DNA of 64,000 bases, taken from contig CAVUHC010000006.1 of the NCBI GenBank assembly GCA_963741135.1, positions 1,079,445 to 1,143,444 of the forward strand, written 5' to 3'. Below, in pieces: positions 16,352 to 24,810 of the stretch (the stretch's first letter is position 1; every line of letters begins with the position of its first letter). Below the pieces are notes generated by a model. It was given only the letters and a program-made list of their open reading frames with translations. It did no database searches and was not told the origin of the DNA. The DNA is from Gp6-AA40 sp963741135 (GTDB lineage: Bacteria > Acidobacteriota > Vicinamibacteria > Vicinamibacterales > UBA2999). The translations under genes were made by a program, and so were the position numbers.

Positions 16352-17896
16352 TCAGCGTGACGCCGTGGCGGGGACGGGCACTTCCGCCTTGATCTTTCGG
16401 CCGTCCGATTCCGTCAGCCACCGCTCGCGCACGAGCTTATCGACCGACTGTGCAACCTTCGCCGCATAGGTCTGCGGCGTGCCGTAGAGGGTGTTGAGAC
16501 GCGCCCAATCGAATGCCACAGTGTGCCCCAGTTCGGGGCAGAACGTCTCACCTTTCGAGTTGGTGTAGTACGTCGCGGCGGGGACATCCAGATACGGCGT
16601 GCGCATCCCGCCGACGGCGTTGCCAAACATGTCGAGCACGACGCGAGCCTGCGGCGTGCCACCATTTTCGAGGGCGATACGCTCCGCCTTGGGAGGCGGC
16701 ACGCCGTCACGAATCCAGCGCGTCAGGTTCGCAAACGCAGCGTCGAGCGCTACCGTGTTGATGGGCGTCTTTGCCAGCGTCTGCTCCGGTTCGCACTGAT
16801 TGGCGAACGGCCAGGAGGCCAGGAATGGATACGGACTGCCGATCTTCCTGAGATCCGCGACCGACGGAATGTAGGGATAGAAGTTGGCGTCGGCGTGAGC
16901 ACCCCCCGCGATCTCGTACAGGCGGTACCTGTCGCCTGGCGCATCGCTGTCTTCGCGGCGTTGGGCGTAGGTCGTCAGGATATCGGTTTGCCCGATGATC
17001 CGGATCAGGGGCACGTCCAGGTTCCGGACGATCTGTCGCGGATCGTTTGCGGCCGGCGTCGTCCCGCACCGCCGGAGACGCGTCAGCGCCGGATGCCGAT
17101 GCAGAACGTACCCGTCATAGATGGGCCGGCCGTTCGCGAGCTTCACGCGTGAATGGATGGCGGCGATATAGGTCGGCAACACACTGTCGTAGGCCGTCAT
17201 GTACGCGCGCTGCACGTTGAAGCCGGCCAGTGGGCCACCTGCGCGCGCGGCTTTCAGGAGCGCGCCGACCTGGGCGAGGATGTCGTACTGGAGACCCTCC
17301 TCCCCGGGCGCGGTCAGTGGAGGACCTCCAGCGCGGCCCACGGTGCACGTCTCATCCGCCGTCGGATTCGCCAGCGACAGCGGCGCGTAGCGGGCAGCAT
17401 CGTACGCCTTGAGCCCCTCGAGGTTCGCTTGGGCGAGCGTGATCAGCACAAACGCGTCGCCGTTCTCCATGAAGTAGTCATGAGACACTCCCCACGTGAA
17501 TGGGAAGTCATAGCGTCGCGCAGCGTTGACAATCTCGACGATCACAGTGCCGCTGAACCGTCCGGGGTCCGCAGGTCGCCGCAACATGATGCGCGTGGCG
17601 TATGGCGCGTTGGGCGTCTTCACGCTCACTCCGCCGCCTGCCGCCCAGTCGTAGACGTTGGCGCGGCCGTTCACGAAGAACTCTTCCTCGACGTATCCGT
17701 GACCCGGAAGGTCGACCACGTTCTGGAGCTTGTTCGACGCCATCAGCGGATACGAAGCCGCCGTCACGGGAATCGGTCCTGTAACCGCGGGAATCGAGAT
17801 GACCGTCGGAGTGTCCTGAGCGGTGGCAGGCGCGATGGCACCAATGACGACGATGAGCAGAGCCAGCGCGGCGGACGCGACGACGGAACGGCTCAT
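16352..17896 (-). CDS. Exported large alpha/beta-hydrolase domain protein (PF20091 type)
   Basis: 514 residues. ATG 17896 (M-S-R-S) begins a signal peptide ending APATAQDTP; a longer upstream frame has no coding character. Landmarks are GTVIVEIVNAARRYDFPFTW, SLANPTADETC, GLQYDILAQVGALLKA, PLIRIIGQTDILTTYA and GGAHADANFY. The last two look like the acid and His elements of an alpha/beta hydrolase, while the nucleophile region (RAYMTAYDSVLPTY) departs from a plain GxSxG. It belongs to the alpha/beta-hydrolase-domain family PF20091, whose members have no firm function. It is the first gene of a two-gene leftward unit with the cytochrome/Vgb fusion. Confidence 0.75.
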   Translation of the reverse strand: MSRSVVASAALALLIVVIGAIAPATAQDTPTVISIPAVTGPIPVTAASYPLMASNKLQNVVDLPGHGYVEEEFFVNGRANVYDWAAGGGVSVKTPNAPYATRIMLRRPADPGRFSGTVIVEIVNAARRYDFPFTWGVSHDYFMENGDAFVLITLAQANLEGLKAYDAARYAPLSLANPTADETCTVGRAGGPPLTAPGEEGLQYDILAQVGALLKAARAGGPLAGFNVQRAYMTAYDSVLPTYIAAIHSRVKLANGRPIYDGYVLHRHPALTRLRRCGTTPAANDPRQIVRNLDVPLIRIIGQTDILTTYAQRREDSDAPGDRYRLYEIAGGAHADANFYPYIPSVADLRKIGSPYPFLASWPFANQCEPEQTLAKTPINTVALDAAFANLTRWIRDGVPPPKAERIALENGGTPQARVVLDMFGNAVGGMRTPYLDVPAATYYTNSKGETFCPELGHTVAFDWARLNTLYGTPQTYAAKVAQSVDKLVRERWLTESDGRKIKAEVPVPATASR

Positions 17897-18032
17897 GGCA
17901 CCCCGATCGCGAGCAGCACGGCGAGTCGATGACGCATGCCGACCTCCAGCGGTCGCGGATGGTAGCACGGCTTGAACGCGTCGAGACCCCGCGTGGGTCC
18001 TGCTATATAGTCCGCTGGCGGGGAGGAGTGTC

Positions 18033-19349
18033 ATGAGCAAGACAGTAACGATGGTGTTGGCGCTGGCGGTGGGTCTGGCCGCCGGCGTTCCGTTGGGCGG
18101 TCGGTTCATGCCGTCCGTGAGAGAAGCCGCGAGTGCGCCTACGAGTTCGGCGTTTGCCTCTGTGCCGGATGCTATCGGCGCGCAGGATATCTCCGGCCCG
18201 TACGAGGTCGTCGAGGGGTGGCCGAAAGATCTCAGCACGCTTCCCGGACACGAGAAGTGGACCTATGGAGGGGCCAGGGGCATCTTCGCCGAGAGCCCGA
18301 ATCGCGTGTATCTGCTCAACAGCGGAGAACTGCCGAGTATCCCGCGTCCGCAGACGAGACTGTACCGCGAGGTCGGCCCCAACGTGCAGTTCCCAATCGG
18401 CGGACTGCCGTGGCGCAACGCGAATACCGCGGCGCCTCCGGGGGCCGGAGGGTCGGGCCAGGATCCCGAGAAGGGGATGGAGCAATGGCGAGGCTCGTCG
18501 CCTCCGTACAAAGAGCTCGGTGTCGACGCCCGCTGGGAGCACGCGCTCGTCGTGGTCGACGCGCAGGGCAACATCATCGAACAGTGGACGCAGTGGGACA
18601 GCATGTTCAGACGTCCGCACTCCGTCTACGTCAGCCCGTACGACCCGCAGAAACACGTGTGGATCGTCGACGACCACACCCACGCGATCTACAAGTTCAC
18701 GAACGACGGCAAGCAACTCGTCCAGACGATTGGCACGCCGAGAGTCCCCGGAGCCGACGGCACGCACTTCAACCGGCCGACGTTCATCGCGTGGATTCCC
18801 GACGGGAGCTTCTACGTGGCCGACGGGTACAACGGCACACGGGTCGCGAAGTTCGACGCGCAGGGCAAGTTCCTGCTGGATTTCGGCAAGGCAGGCGAAT
18901 CAGGGAAGGAAACGCGACCCGGCTACATGAACAACGTGCACGGTGTCGCCGTCGACATCCCGACGGGGCGTGTGTTCGTCAACGATCGCGACAACCACCG
19001 CATCCAGATCTTCGACGCGGATGGCAAATACCTTTCCGAGTGGAAGATTGCCGTCAGTCCCTCGAGCCTTCACTTCGTCCAGATCGGCGCGGATCGCACA
19101 GTGGCGGCCTTCGATCGCAATACCCACAAGATGCTGAAGTACGACCTCGACGGGCATTTGCTGTATGCGTGGGGAACCGTCGCTGATTTCCCAGGCACGT
19201 TATGGGGCGTGCACGGCATGAGCACCGATCAGGAAGGCAACTTCTACGTGGCAGAGGTCGACGCTGGGCGTTTCCAGAAGTTCCGGCCGCGCGCCGGCGC
19301 GAATCCGGCGTACTTGATCGGAAAGCCCGTCTACTCGGCCTGGCAGTAG
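18033..19349 (+). CDS. Exported NHL-repeat beta-propeller protein
   Basis: 438 residues, a paralogue of the 11926 product with a longer insert near residues 115-165. The ATG follows GGGGAGGAG at 7 bases. A signal or anchor helix is followed by blades such as WIVDDHTHAIYKFTNDGK, FYVADGYNGTRVAKFDAQGK and VFVNDRDNHRIQIFDADGK. The chain ends GKPVYSAWQ. A TATATAG box sits 24 bases upstream of the ATG. A diverged copy of its last 50 bases lies at 20833-20884. The function is unknown; a lyase annotation would rest on fold alone. Confidence 0.75.
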   Translation: MSKTVTMVLALAVGLAAGVPLGGRFMPSVREAASAPTSSAFASVPDAIGAQDISGPYEVVEGWPKDLSTLPGHEKWTYGGARGIFAESPNRVYLLNSGELPSIPRPQTRLYREVGPNVQFPIGGLPWRNANTAAPPGAGGSGQDPEKGMEQWRGSSPPYKELGVDARWEHALVVVDAQGNIIEQWTQWDSMFRRPHSVYVSPYDPQKHVWIVDDHTHAIYKFTNDGKQLVQTIGTPRVPGADGTHFNRPTFIAWIPDGSFYVADGYNGTRVAKFDAQGKFLLDFGKAGESGKETRPGYMNNVHGVAVDIPTGRVFVNDRDNHRIQIFDADGKYLSEWKIAVSPSSLHFVQIGADRTVAAFDRNTHKMLKYDLDGHLLYAWGTVADFPGTLWGVHGMSTDQEGNFYVAEVDAGRFQKFRPRAGANPAYLIGKPVYSAWQ

Positions 19350-19379
19350 CAGGGCGAACCGCCTCGACGCTTTTGACAC

Positions 19380-19406
19380 AGAGGCCGTCGGATACCGACG
19401 GCCTCT
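19380..19406. terminator. Hairpin terminator between convergent genes
   Basis: A perfect 12-bp stem, AGAGGCCGTCGG / CCGACGGCCTCT, with a 3-base loop lies between the convergent stops at 19349 and 19417. A short T-rich patch precedes it. It probably stops transcription from both sides. Confidence 0.7.
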
Positions 19407-19416
19407 ATCTGCACCC

Positions 19417-19857
19417 TCAGTCTGAAACCTCTTCCTCTTCGAAGAACAGCTGCTCGAGCGCCATTCTTCTGATCTCCCACTCCGAGTACATCGCCTCGCC
19501 TACCACGAGGCGACACACCCCGGCCACGTCGAGTGAGACGACCGCGGTGAATTCGACGTCAACGCCATCGCCGTGGACATGAATGCGACGTCCGGCGCGC
19601 TCGAATCTGACGAGCGCGAGGGTGGAGTCGATGGACTCCGTAACTCCCGACGCCTCGACGCGCGAGACCTCGAATTCCTCGCCGTCGACGTGGAACTCGA
19701 ACGTCCACCCGTCGTCCCGGCCCAACAGGCCGAGGCCATTCCGTCGCCGGACATCCTCTTTCACGCCCGTCTGCAACCGCGCAAACATCGATGCCGCGCT
19801 GCATTTCGACTGAGCGACCACCCAGTCAAAGTCGTCCGGTGTCTGGTCCTGTGCCAT
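19417..19857 (-). CDS. Cytoplasmic acidic protein, unknown function
   Basis: 146 residues, no signal peptide, strongly acidic C-terminus (LEQLFFEEEEVSD). GGGGAGAG precedes the ATG by three or four bases. The N-terminal half is helical (DFDWVVAQSKCSAASMFARL) and the middle is beta-rich (WTFEFHVDGEEFEVSRV). I do not recognise the family. It lies immediately after the broken DUF3604 gene, whose missing 3' end would have occupied this position. Confidence 0.55.
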   Translation of the reverse strand: MAQDQTPDDFDWVVAQSKCSAASMFARLQTGVKEDVRRRNGLGLLGRDDGWTFEFHVDGEEFEVSRVEASGVTESIDSTLALVRFERAGRRIHVHGDGVDVEFTAVVSLDVAGVCRLVVGEAMYSEWEIRRMALEQLFFEEEEVSD

Positions 19858-19864
19858 GAACTCT

Positions 19865-20790
19865 CCCCTGGGCCCAATCCACGTGACACGAAGGTGGGTC
19901 GCTTACCGGCCGGCGCGTGCTCAGACTGCCGCCCATGGGCACGCCATGGGCGTAGCCGTTCGCCGCGAAGTCGGGACGATCGCGGTCCACTGTGCACGAA
20001 GTGCCATCCTGCGAACACGCGGACGGTCGGCCGGTCGCCGTGGTGGCGTAGACCTCCTTGCGCTTGAGCGCGTCCCAGATTCCCTCGCGGGTGTTCCCGC
20101 GCGCCACACGCCGCCGAGGCCCGCCGATTGTTCCTGCCAGACCGATACCACGGGCTTGCCGTCCTTCGTCGAGAGGAGCGGGTTCTTCCAACGCTCCGGC
20201 GACGGCAATCCGTTGGCAAACTCACCGAAGAAGTTGTCCTCTCTCTCGCTGATTACTCCTGTATGGTTATCGCTGCCGCCGATTATGCCGAACTGGTAGG
20301 GGTTGGCTCCGAGTTTGGCTTCCAGCTCCAGTCCCAGCTTGAGCGCCGAGCGGGCGTTAATGCCTGCCAGCGCGCTGTTCGCCAACGGCTCCATCGTGCG
20401 AAGATCAACGGCCCACCACCGTTCGAAATCGGCGAATTATCGGTCGGCGAGAGGAAGGGATGCGTCTCGCTGTCACCCTTGACCTGCGTCACTTCCATGA
20501 GCGGCTCGTGGCTGATGCGCGCCTCGGCGTAGGCCCGGTCCATGGGTTTGCCTTCGAAGGTCTCCGCCGTGAACATGACGCCCGCGCTCAAGTTGGGGTT
20601 GTGCGGGATGGCCAGCACCGAGCCACCCGTCTTCTTCGCGTAGGCGTCATGTCTTCAAATATCCGCATCCTCGCTGTCGAAGAGGAAATAGGGAACGGTC
20701 TGCTCACGCGGTCGAGATTGTCGCGGAAAATGACGGTGCGATGAAGGTTCTTGCCGCCGGCGCGGACGTCATTCGAACGTGCAGCGCTGT
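19865..20790 (-). pseudogene. DUF3604 gene remnant, truncated at both ends and frameshifted
   Basis: Stretches of a DUF3604 protein (a PHP-like exported family) appear in several leftward frames: NLHRTVIFRDN near 20730-20750, LAIPHNPNLSAGVMFTAETF near 20610, GDSETHPFLSPTDNSP near 20460, LGANPYQFGIIGGSDNHTG near 20300 and GIWDALKRKEVYATTATG near 20060. The usual protein is over 600 residues. Here the N-terminal half is missing, a stop and at least three frame changes interrupt the rest, and the C-terminus runs into the gene at 19857. Unlike most broken genes in the window, this is a genuine relic. Confidence 0.7.
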
Positions 20791-20794
20791 GAAA

Positions 20795-20884
20795 AACGGT
20801 GGTTTTTCTCGCGGGAGTGGGTGCATAGTGCCGCGAACCCGGCGTACTTGAGCCGAAAGCCCGTCCACTCAGCCTGGCAGTAGC
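20795..20884 (+). pseudogene. 3' fragment of an NHL-propeller gene
   Basis: Positions 20833-20884 match 19299-19350 at about 47 of 52 bases, encoding ANPAYLSRKPVHSAWQ and a stop, against ANPAYLIGKPVYSAWQ in the intact gene. The divergence suggests the last codons of a lost paralogue, not a fresh duplication. It abuts the truncated DUF3604 gene, so a deletion has probably joined two unrelated gene remnants here. Confidence 0.6.
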
Positions 20885-20887
20885 CTG

Positions 20888-21772
20888 TCAGCGAAAAGTC
20901 TCCGTCGCTCCCGGTGGGGCCACCGCCGCTGGTCGCGCGAACGTCTTCATCTTCGCGATGTACTCGGGATACATGGTCTCGGGTCCACCCTGCCTCGCCT
21001 CGAACGGCGTGCCGAACCGATCGGTGATCTTCGGATTCAATCCAGGGAGCGGGCTCTTTCCAGGGAGAAAGTGCGGCACTTTCCCCTTGGGCAGCGCCAA
21101 CTCTGTTGCCTCCTCGCAGGGATACGGCCTCATCACGAGCGAAGGATCGTTGACCCACATCATCGAGCTGCGAATGTAGGGCTCGGCGAGGTAGAGAGGG
21201 TCGTAAATAATCACCGTCGCCTGGAGGTAGTCACCCATCCGTCTCCACCGCGTGCGGACGGTCGCCTGATCGCTTCGCATCAGACCCGAACGACGGATGT
21301 ACGCCTCCTTCAGGTGCGTGGTCGTCACGACCAGCTCGTCGCCGTCCCATTCTCCGGTCGAGAAACCGCTCCAGGTGTGGAGCGCGTTCGCGGATGGATG
21401 CGGCCGGCCGTCCATCCAGATGGTCACTTCCTGCTCTTGCATGTTGACGTGACCGTGGTAGGCGACGATCCGCTGCGTCTCCCTGTCCGTGTCGGTCCAC
21501 ATCCGCATGTCGGTCAGGATCGTTTCCAGCGAGTAGTCCCAGGCGTGCGGTCGGCACGCCCATTCCACCACATCGAAATCCTCCGGCGACCAGCTATCGG
21601 CTCTCCATCGGGAGCTCTGGGTGATCGGAAGACCGGCGGCGTCGCCAACCATCCCGCTTCCGTCTTCGTTGCGCGCCAATGGACGCCAGGAGCCGGTGAG
21701 GTCGGCTTGCGCGAACGCGAGATCGGCTGACACCAGCACCAGCACCGCCGCGAGGAGCAGCTTAGAAGGCAT
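20888..21772 (-). CDS. Secreted protein, distant member of the WxGxTLV family
   Basis: 294 residues. ATG 21772 (MPSKLLLAAVLVLVSADLAF) begins a signal peptide followed by ADLTGSWRPL. The middle part has VAYHGHVNMQEQEVTIWMDG, TWSGFSTGEWDGDELVVTTT and MGDYLQATVIIYDPLYLAEP. These align in order with the WLGDSRGHWEGNTLVVETTN and YEATIEDPxxFTRPW landmarks of the other secreted genes here, so it is a divergent member of the same superfamily. No catalytic motif was seen. It follows MoxR in the same direction by 65 bases but need not be functionally linked. Confidence 0.65.
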   Translation of the reverse strand: MPSKLLLAAVLVLVSADLAFAQADLTGSWRPLARNEDGSGMVGDAAGLPITQSSRWRADSWSPEDFDVVEWACRPHAWDYSLETILTDMRMWTDTDRETQRIVAYHGHVNMQEQEVTIWMDGRPHPSANALHTWSGFSTGEWDGDELVVTTTHLKEAYIRRSGLMRSDQATVRTRWRRMGDYLQATVIIYDPLYLAEPYIRSSMMWVNDPSLVMRPYPCEEATELALPKGKVPHFLPGKSPLPGLNPKITDRFGTPFEARQGGPETMYPEYIAKMKTFARPAAVAPPGATETFR

Positions 21773-21837
21773 AGCTGATCCCGTCGTTTGGCGGCGAGGG
21801 TATCCCAGCGATTTTGCATGGTCAAGCGCGCGCGTGC

Positions 21838-22887
21838 TCACGGAACGGGAACCCGCTCGATGATGTCTTTGATCACGAGATCCGTCGTCAGGCCGTGACT
21901 CGCAGCGTGCGGGCCCAACCAGATCCGGTGGCTCAGGATGTAGGGCGCCAGGTCCTGAATGTCTTCGGGATAGACCTCGGTACGATGCCTCACGAGCAGC
22001 GCCCACACTTTCGCGAGCCGCCCCCAGCAGATGATGGCCCTCGGAGATGCACCGAGGTCGACGCCGCGCTCAACCATCTCGGACGGGGAATGCTGCAGCC
22101 AGTCGGTGTCCGGATTGTACGGACGCGTCGCGGCCACGAGCCGCTGGATGTATTGCCCGAGACGGGCGTGCAGAAAGACGTGCTCGCCGATCGCGACTCG
22201 AAGCTGGATGATCCGTTCCTTCGACATCAGCACGTTCAGGCGCACCCGCTTGAAGTCAAAGTTCACCAGCTTGACCTCCTCCTCGGGCGGGAGGTACCCG
22301 ATGTTCACCATGATCGCGAAGCGATCGGTGGCCGCTTCCGACAGCGGGAACGTTCCCTGGCCAAGCTCGATGGGGTTCATCGTCGCTATCGCAAAGCTGA
22401 ACGCCGGCAGCTCGTACGTCTCCTTGCCGACCGTCACGGTGCGATCCTGCAGACCCTCGAGAAACGCACTTTGCGATTTCAGCGGGATGCGATTGATCTC
22501 GTCGAGCAGGATGATTTCAGCCGACGCGAGGGGGCCGAATTCGGTGACCAGCGCTCCCGTGGCCGGGTTGATCATCTGAAACCCCACCACTTCGCTCGGC
22601 TGGAGATCGGCCCGTCCCTGCAGTCTCGCGAACTTCGCATTGCTGATGGCGGCCAGGATCACCCCGAAGAACGTCTTGCCGACGCCAGGGACGCCGCGGA
22701 GGAGCAGGTTTCCCGCATTGACCTGCCGCTGTTCGTTCTTGTCGTAGGTCGTCGGAATTTCGGAGAGGAGCACGATGTTCGCCAGTGTCTTGGCCGTTTC
22801 GTATCCGACCAGGGCTTTGCCGCTCTCCGCCATGATGGCGTCGTGGAATTCAATGGCTTGTTCGAGATCCGGGTGCACGCGCGCCAA
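21838..22887 (-). CDS. MoxR-family AAA+ ATPase
   Basis: About 349 residues. Walker A is GVPGVGKT (65-72), Walker B is EIILLDEINR (124-133), sensor 1 is ATMNP, and LSEAATDRFAIMVNIGYLPP follows; this is the MoxR arrangement. MoxR ATPases act as chaperones that help assemble metal- or cofactor-containing complexes, often beside von Willebrand-factor proteins, which are absent here. An in-frame stop lies 15 bases before the first possible start, so translation must begin at TTG 22887 or GTG 22878, and no ribosome site is visible; the 5' end may be altered. Part of its 5' coding sequence is duplicated at 25543-25597. Confidence 0.85.
   Translation of the reverse strand: MARVHPDLEQAIEFHDAIMAESGKALVGYETAKTLANIVLLSEIPTTYDKNEQRQVNAGNLLLRGVPGVGKTFFGVILAAISNAKFARLQGRADLQPSEVVGFQMINPATGALVTEFGPLASAEIILLDEINRIPLKSQSAFLEGLQDRTVTVGKETYELPAFSFAIATMNPIELGQGTFPLSEAATDRFAIMVNIGYLPPEEEVKLVNFDFKRVRLNVLMSKERIIQLRVAIGEHVFLHARLGQYIQRLVAATRPYNPDTDWLQHSPSEMVERGVDLGASPRAIICWGRLAKVWALLVRHRTEVYPEDIQDLAPYILSHRIWLGPHAASHGLTTDLVIKDIIERVPVP
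22774..22828 (+). repeat. 55-bp direct repeat, copy within MoxR gene
   Basis: This segment of the MoxR coding sequence is repeated in the same orientation at 25543-25597 with one mismatch in 55 bases. The two copies bracket the nitrile hydratase operon. Confidence 0.9.
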
Positions 22888-23036
22888 TCGTATAGAGGTT
22901 TACCCGGACTGCAAAGCGAACCCGGCATCTGACGAGGGCGCCTGCTACCCACTTTGGCAGGTCCACCGCTATGGCATCGTCCGGAATCGAGGCAGCGCCG
23001 TCATTGGGGCGGCATAGGCACTCAGTTTTAAGGTGT

Positions 23037-24164
23037 TTAGAACCGCCGCTCGATGAGCGGGTAGCTCCAGAGCAGGCCGAGGACGGTCGAGACCGAACCG
23101 ACGGCGATCGCGAGGGCGCGCGCGACCGCACTGTTGGTGCCAAGTCGTGCGAGCGGCCAGCCGAGCAGGCCCGACAGCGCAGCCATCCCGACCGTCGTTC
23201 CCACGCCAAACAGCGCGAGATAGCCGAGACGCGTCACGGTGGACGGAAGCGTGGTCACGACGAGCGCCGTGAGCGCGCCACTCCCCGCGAGCCCATGCAC
23301 CGCGCCGACGATGAGTGGACGCCGTGCGATCTGCCACCGGCCTGTTTGTGACCGTCGTGGATTGGCGTGGGAGTGGGTCGGTCGTGCAGGGCCTCGCCAC
23401 GTACCCTGGTACATCGCGCGGACGCCGAAACCGACCAGCATCAGGACCACGCCGAACTCGAACACGTCCGACGCCAATGCCGGCATGTCAGCGCGCAATA
23501 CGACGAGGACAATGCCGGCGGCGAGCAACGTCAGCGTATGCCCCAGTCCCCAACAGGCGCCGAGCCACGCGGCTTTCGCGCTGCTGCGCTCGCCGGTCAT
23601 CAGGGTCGACACCGCGGCGAGATGATCCGGCTCCAGGGCGTGGCGTATGCCGAGGAGCGACCCGAAGCCGGCACTCGCGGCAAATCCCGTCTGCCATTCC
23701 GCGAACGGGCCAGCCTTCGTCTGTTGAACGATCCAGTACCCTGCGACCGCGGACGCGAGCCCAAGGAGCATCCAGCCGGCATGAGGCCTGGATTGCGCAA
23801 GTTCCACAGCGGTGCCATGCGGAGTATTTCGGTAGGCCTCGGTCCACGCTTCCTTGCGCGCCACGAGTGTTTCCTGATCGGTGATTCCCTTGGCCACGAC
23901 GAGCCGCTCGAGTGTCGCAAGCCAATGATCGTAGTAGCGCGAGCCGTCGTCTGGTTCGCCGCGATCGGCTGCCGCCTTCAGATCATCGGCAAGCGCGGTC
24001 GCCCATTCCTTCCACGTGAAATGGCCTTGCTCAGAGAGCTTGACCGCCAGCGCGAACGCGTTCGCCTGCCACGGCTCGGCAAACACCGGTCCGCCGTCAT
24101 CCTGCGGCAAGCGCGGCAGCGCGGCGAGACTCGCCTGCGCCAGGACAGAATCAGGCCGGCTCAA
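23037..24164 (-). CDS. Nitrile hydratase activator fused to NicO-type nickel/cobalt permease
   Basis: 375 residues with two parts. Residues about 15-122 (LPRLPQDDGGPVFAEPWQAN to YRNTPHGTAVEL) are a nitrile hydratase accessory/activator domain, resembling the beta-subunit N-terminus, which delivers metal to the alpha subunit. Residues about 130-375 are a membrane domain of six or so helices with RHALEPDH at 174-181, the HxxxxDH metal motif of NicO/NiCoT-like transporters, and ACWGLGHTLTLLAAG after it. A cytoplasmic loop (GPARPTHSHANPRRS) has two histidines. It overlaps the beta-subunit gene by 14 bases, so translation is coupled. Fusing metal uptake with metal insertion fits a cobalt enzyme. 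The frame is continuous across the junction. Confidence 0.85.
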   Translation of the reverse strand: MSRPDSVLAQASLAALPRLPQDDGGPVFAEPWQANAFALAVKLSEQGHFTWKEWATALADDLKAAADRGEPDDGSRYYDHWLATLERLVVAKGITDQETLVARKEAWTEAYRNTPHGTAVELAQSRPHAGWMLLGLASAVAGYWIVQQTKAGPFAEWQTGFAASAGFGSLLGIRHALEPDHLAAVSTLMTGERSSAKAAWLGACWGLGHTLTLLAAGIVLVVLRADMPALASDVFEFGVVLMLVGFGVRAMYQGTWRGPARPTHSHANPRRSQTGRWQIARRPLIVGAVHGLAGSGALTALVVTTLPSTVTRLGYLALFGVGTTVGMAALSGLLGWPLARLGTNSAVARALAIAVGSVSTVLGLLWSYPLIERRF

Positions 24165-24810
24165 GATGGTCGTCCCACAGGTTCACGTAAACGGCATCCT
24201 GCGGACCGGCTTGTGCGCCCCATAGCTCGCGCGCGTCGAAGCGCACCGAGTACACGTGCTGCGGGTTCTCTCCGGCGAAGTGGGCGTTGGTGTCGGGGAA
24301 CACGAAAACGCCGTGATCGCGTTCGATCGTCCCGAACTTTCCGCGCGCGTAGCGGGGCAACCGTGTATGGCCGGCCGGATTGATGTTGCGGGTGCGAATG
24401 CGCTGGCCGATGCGGAACTTCGGCGCGGCTGGCGTATTCCGGCTCGCGGGCGCTCCCTTCGCGACCAGCATGGGCACCTTGTCAGCGGTCAGGGCGGGTG
24501 TCACCTTCTTCGAACCGCGCGCCGGCTTTCCGCTCCGGACCTCCGCCGCGCTGACCAACCCGCTCTTGATGAGCAACTCGGTCATCCCCACCAAGAATTT
24601 CTCGTAGTACGACATCCGCAGGTACTCGGCCGCGGGAATCTGTTCCTTCTGGTGCCGCGACGCGTCGATGTTCCACTTGCCCCATGCACCCACGGCCCGG
24701 TTCAGTGCGAAGACTCGCGCTTCCCAGCGCGCATGGAAGACAGGCTCGTTCTTTTCCTGCTGGATGGGGCCCATGCCGTGCATGCCGCCCATGTCATGGA
24801 CGCTGTTCAT
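24151..24810 (-). CDS. nthB: Nitrile hydratase beta subunit
   Basis: 219 residues, starting MNSVHDMGGMHGMGPI, the highly conserved N-terminus of nitrile hydratase beta subunits. It continues with FHARWEARVFALNRAVGAWG, YEKFLVGMTELLI and the SH3-like C-terminal domain (KFRIGQRIRTRNINPAGHTR, RGKFGTIERDHGVFVFPD, ending YVNLWDDHLEPA). The beta subunit forms the substrate pocket with alpha and hydrates nitriles to amides. Its ATG overlaps the alpha stop codon (ATGA at 24807-24810). It has no signal peptide of its own. Confidence 0.92.
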   Translation of the reverse strand: MNSVHDMGGMHGMGPIQQEKNEPVFHARWEARVFALNRAVGAWGKWNIDASRHQKEQIPAAEYLRMSYYEKFLVGMTELLIKSGLVSAAEVRSGKPARGSKKVTPALTADKVPMLVAKGAPASRNTPAAPKFRIGQRIRTRNINPAGHTRLPRYARGKFGTIERDHGVFVFPDTNAHFAGENPQHVYSVRFDARELWGAQAGPQDAVYVNLWDDHLEPA

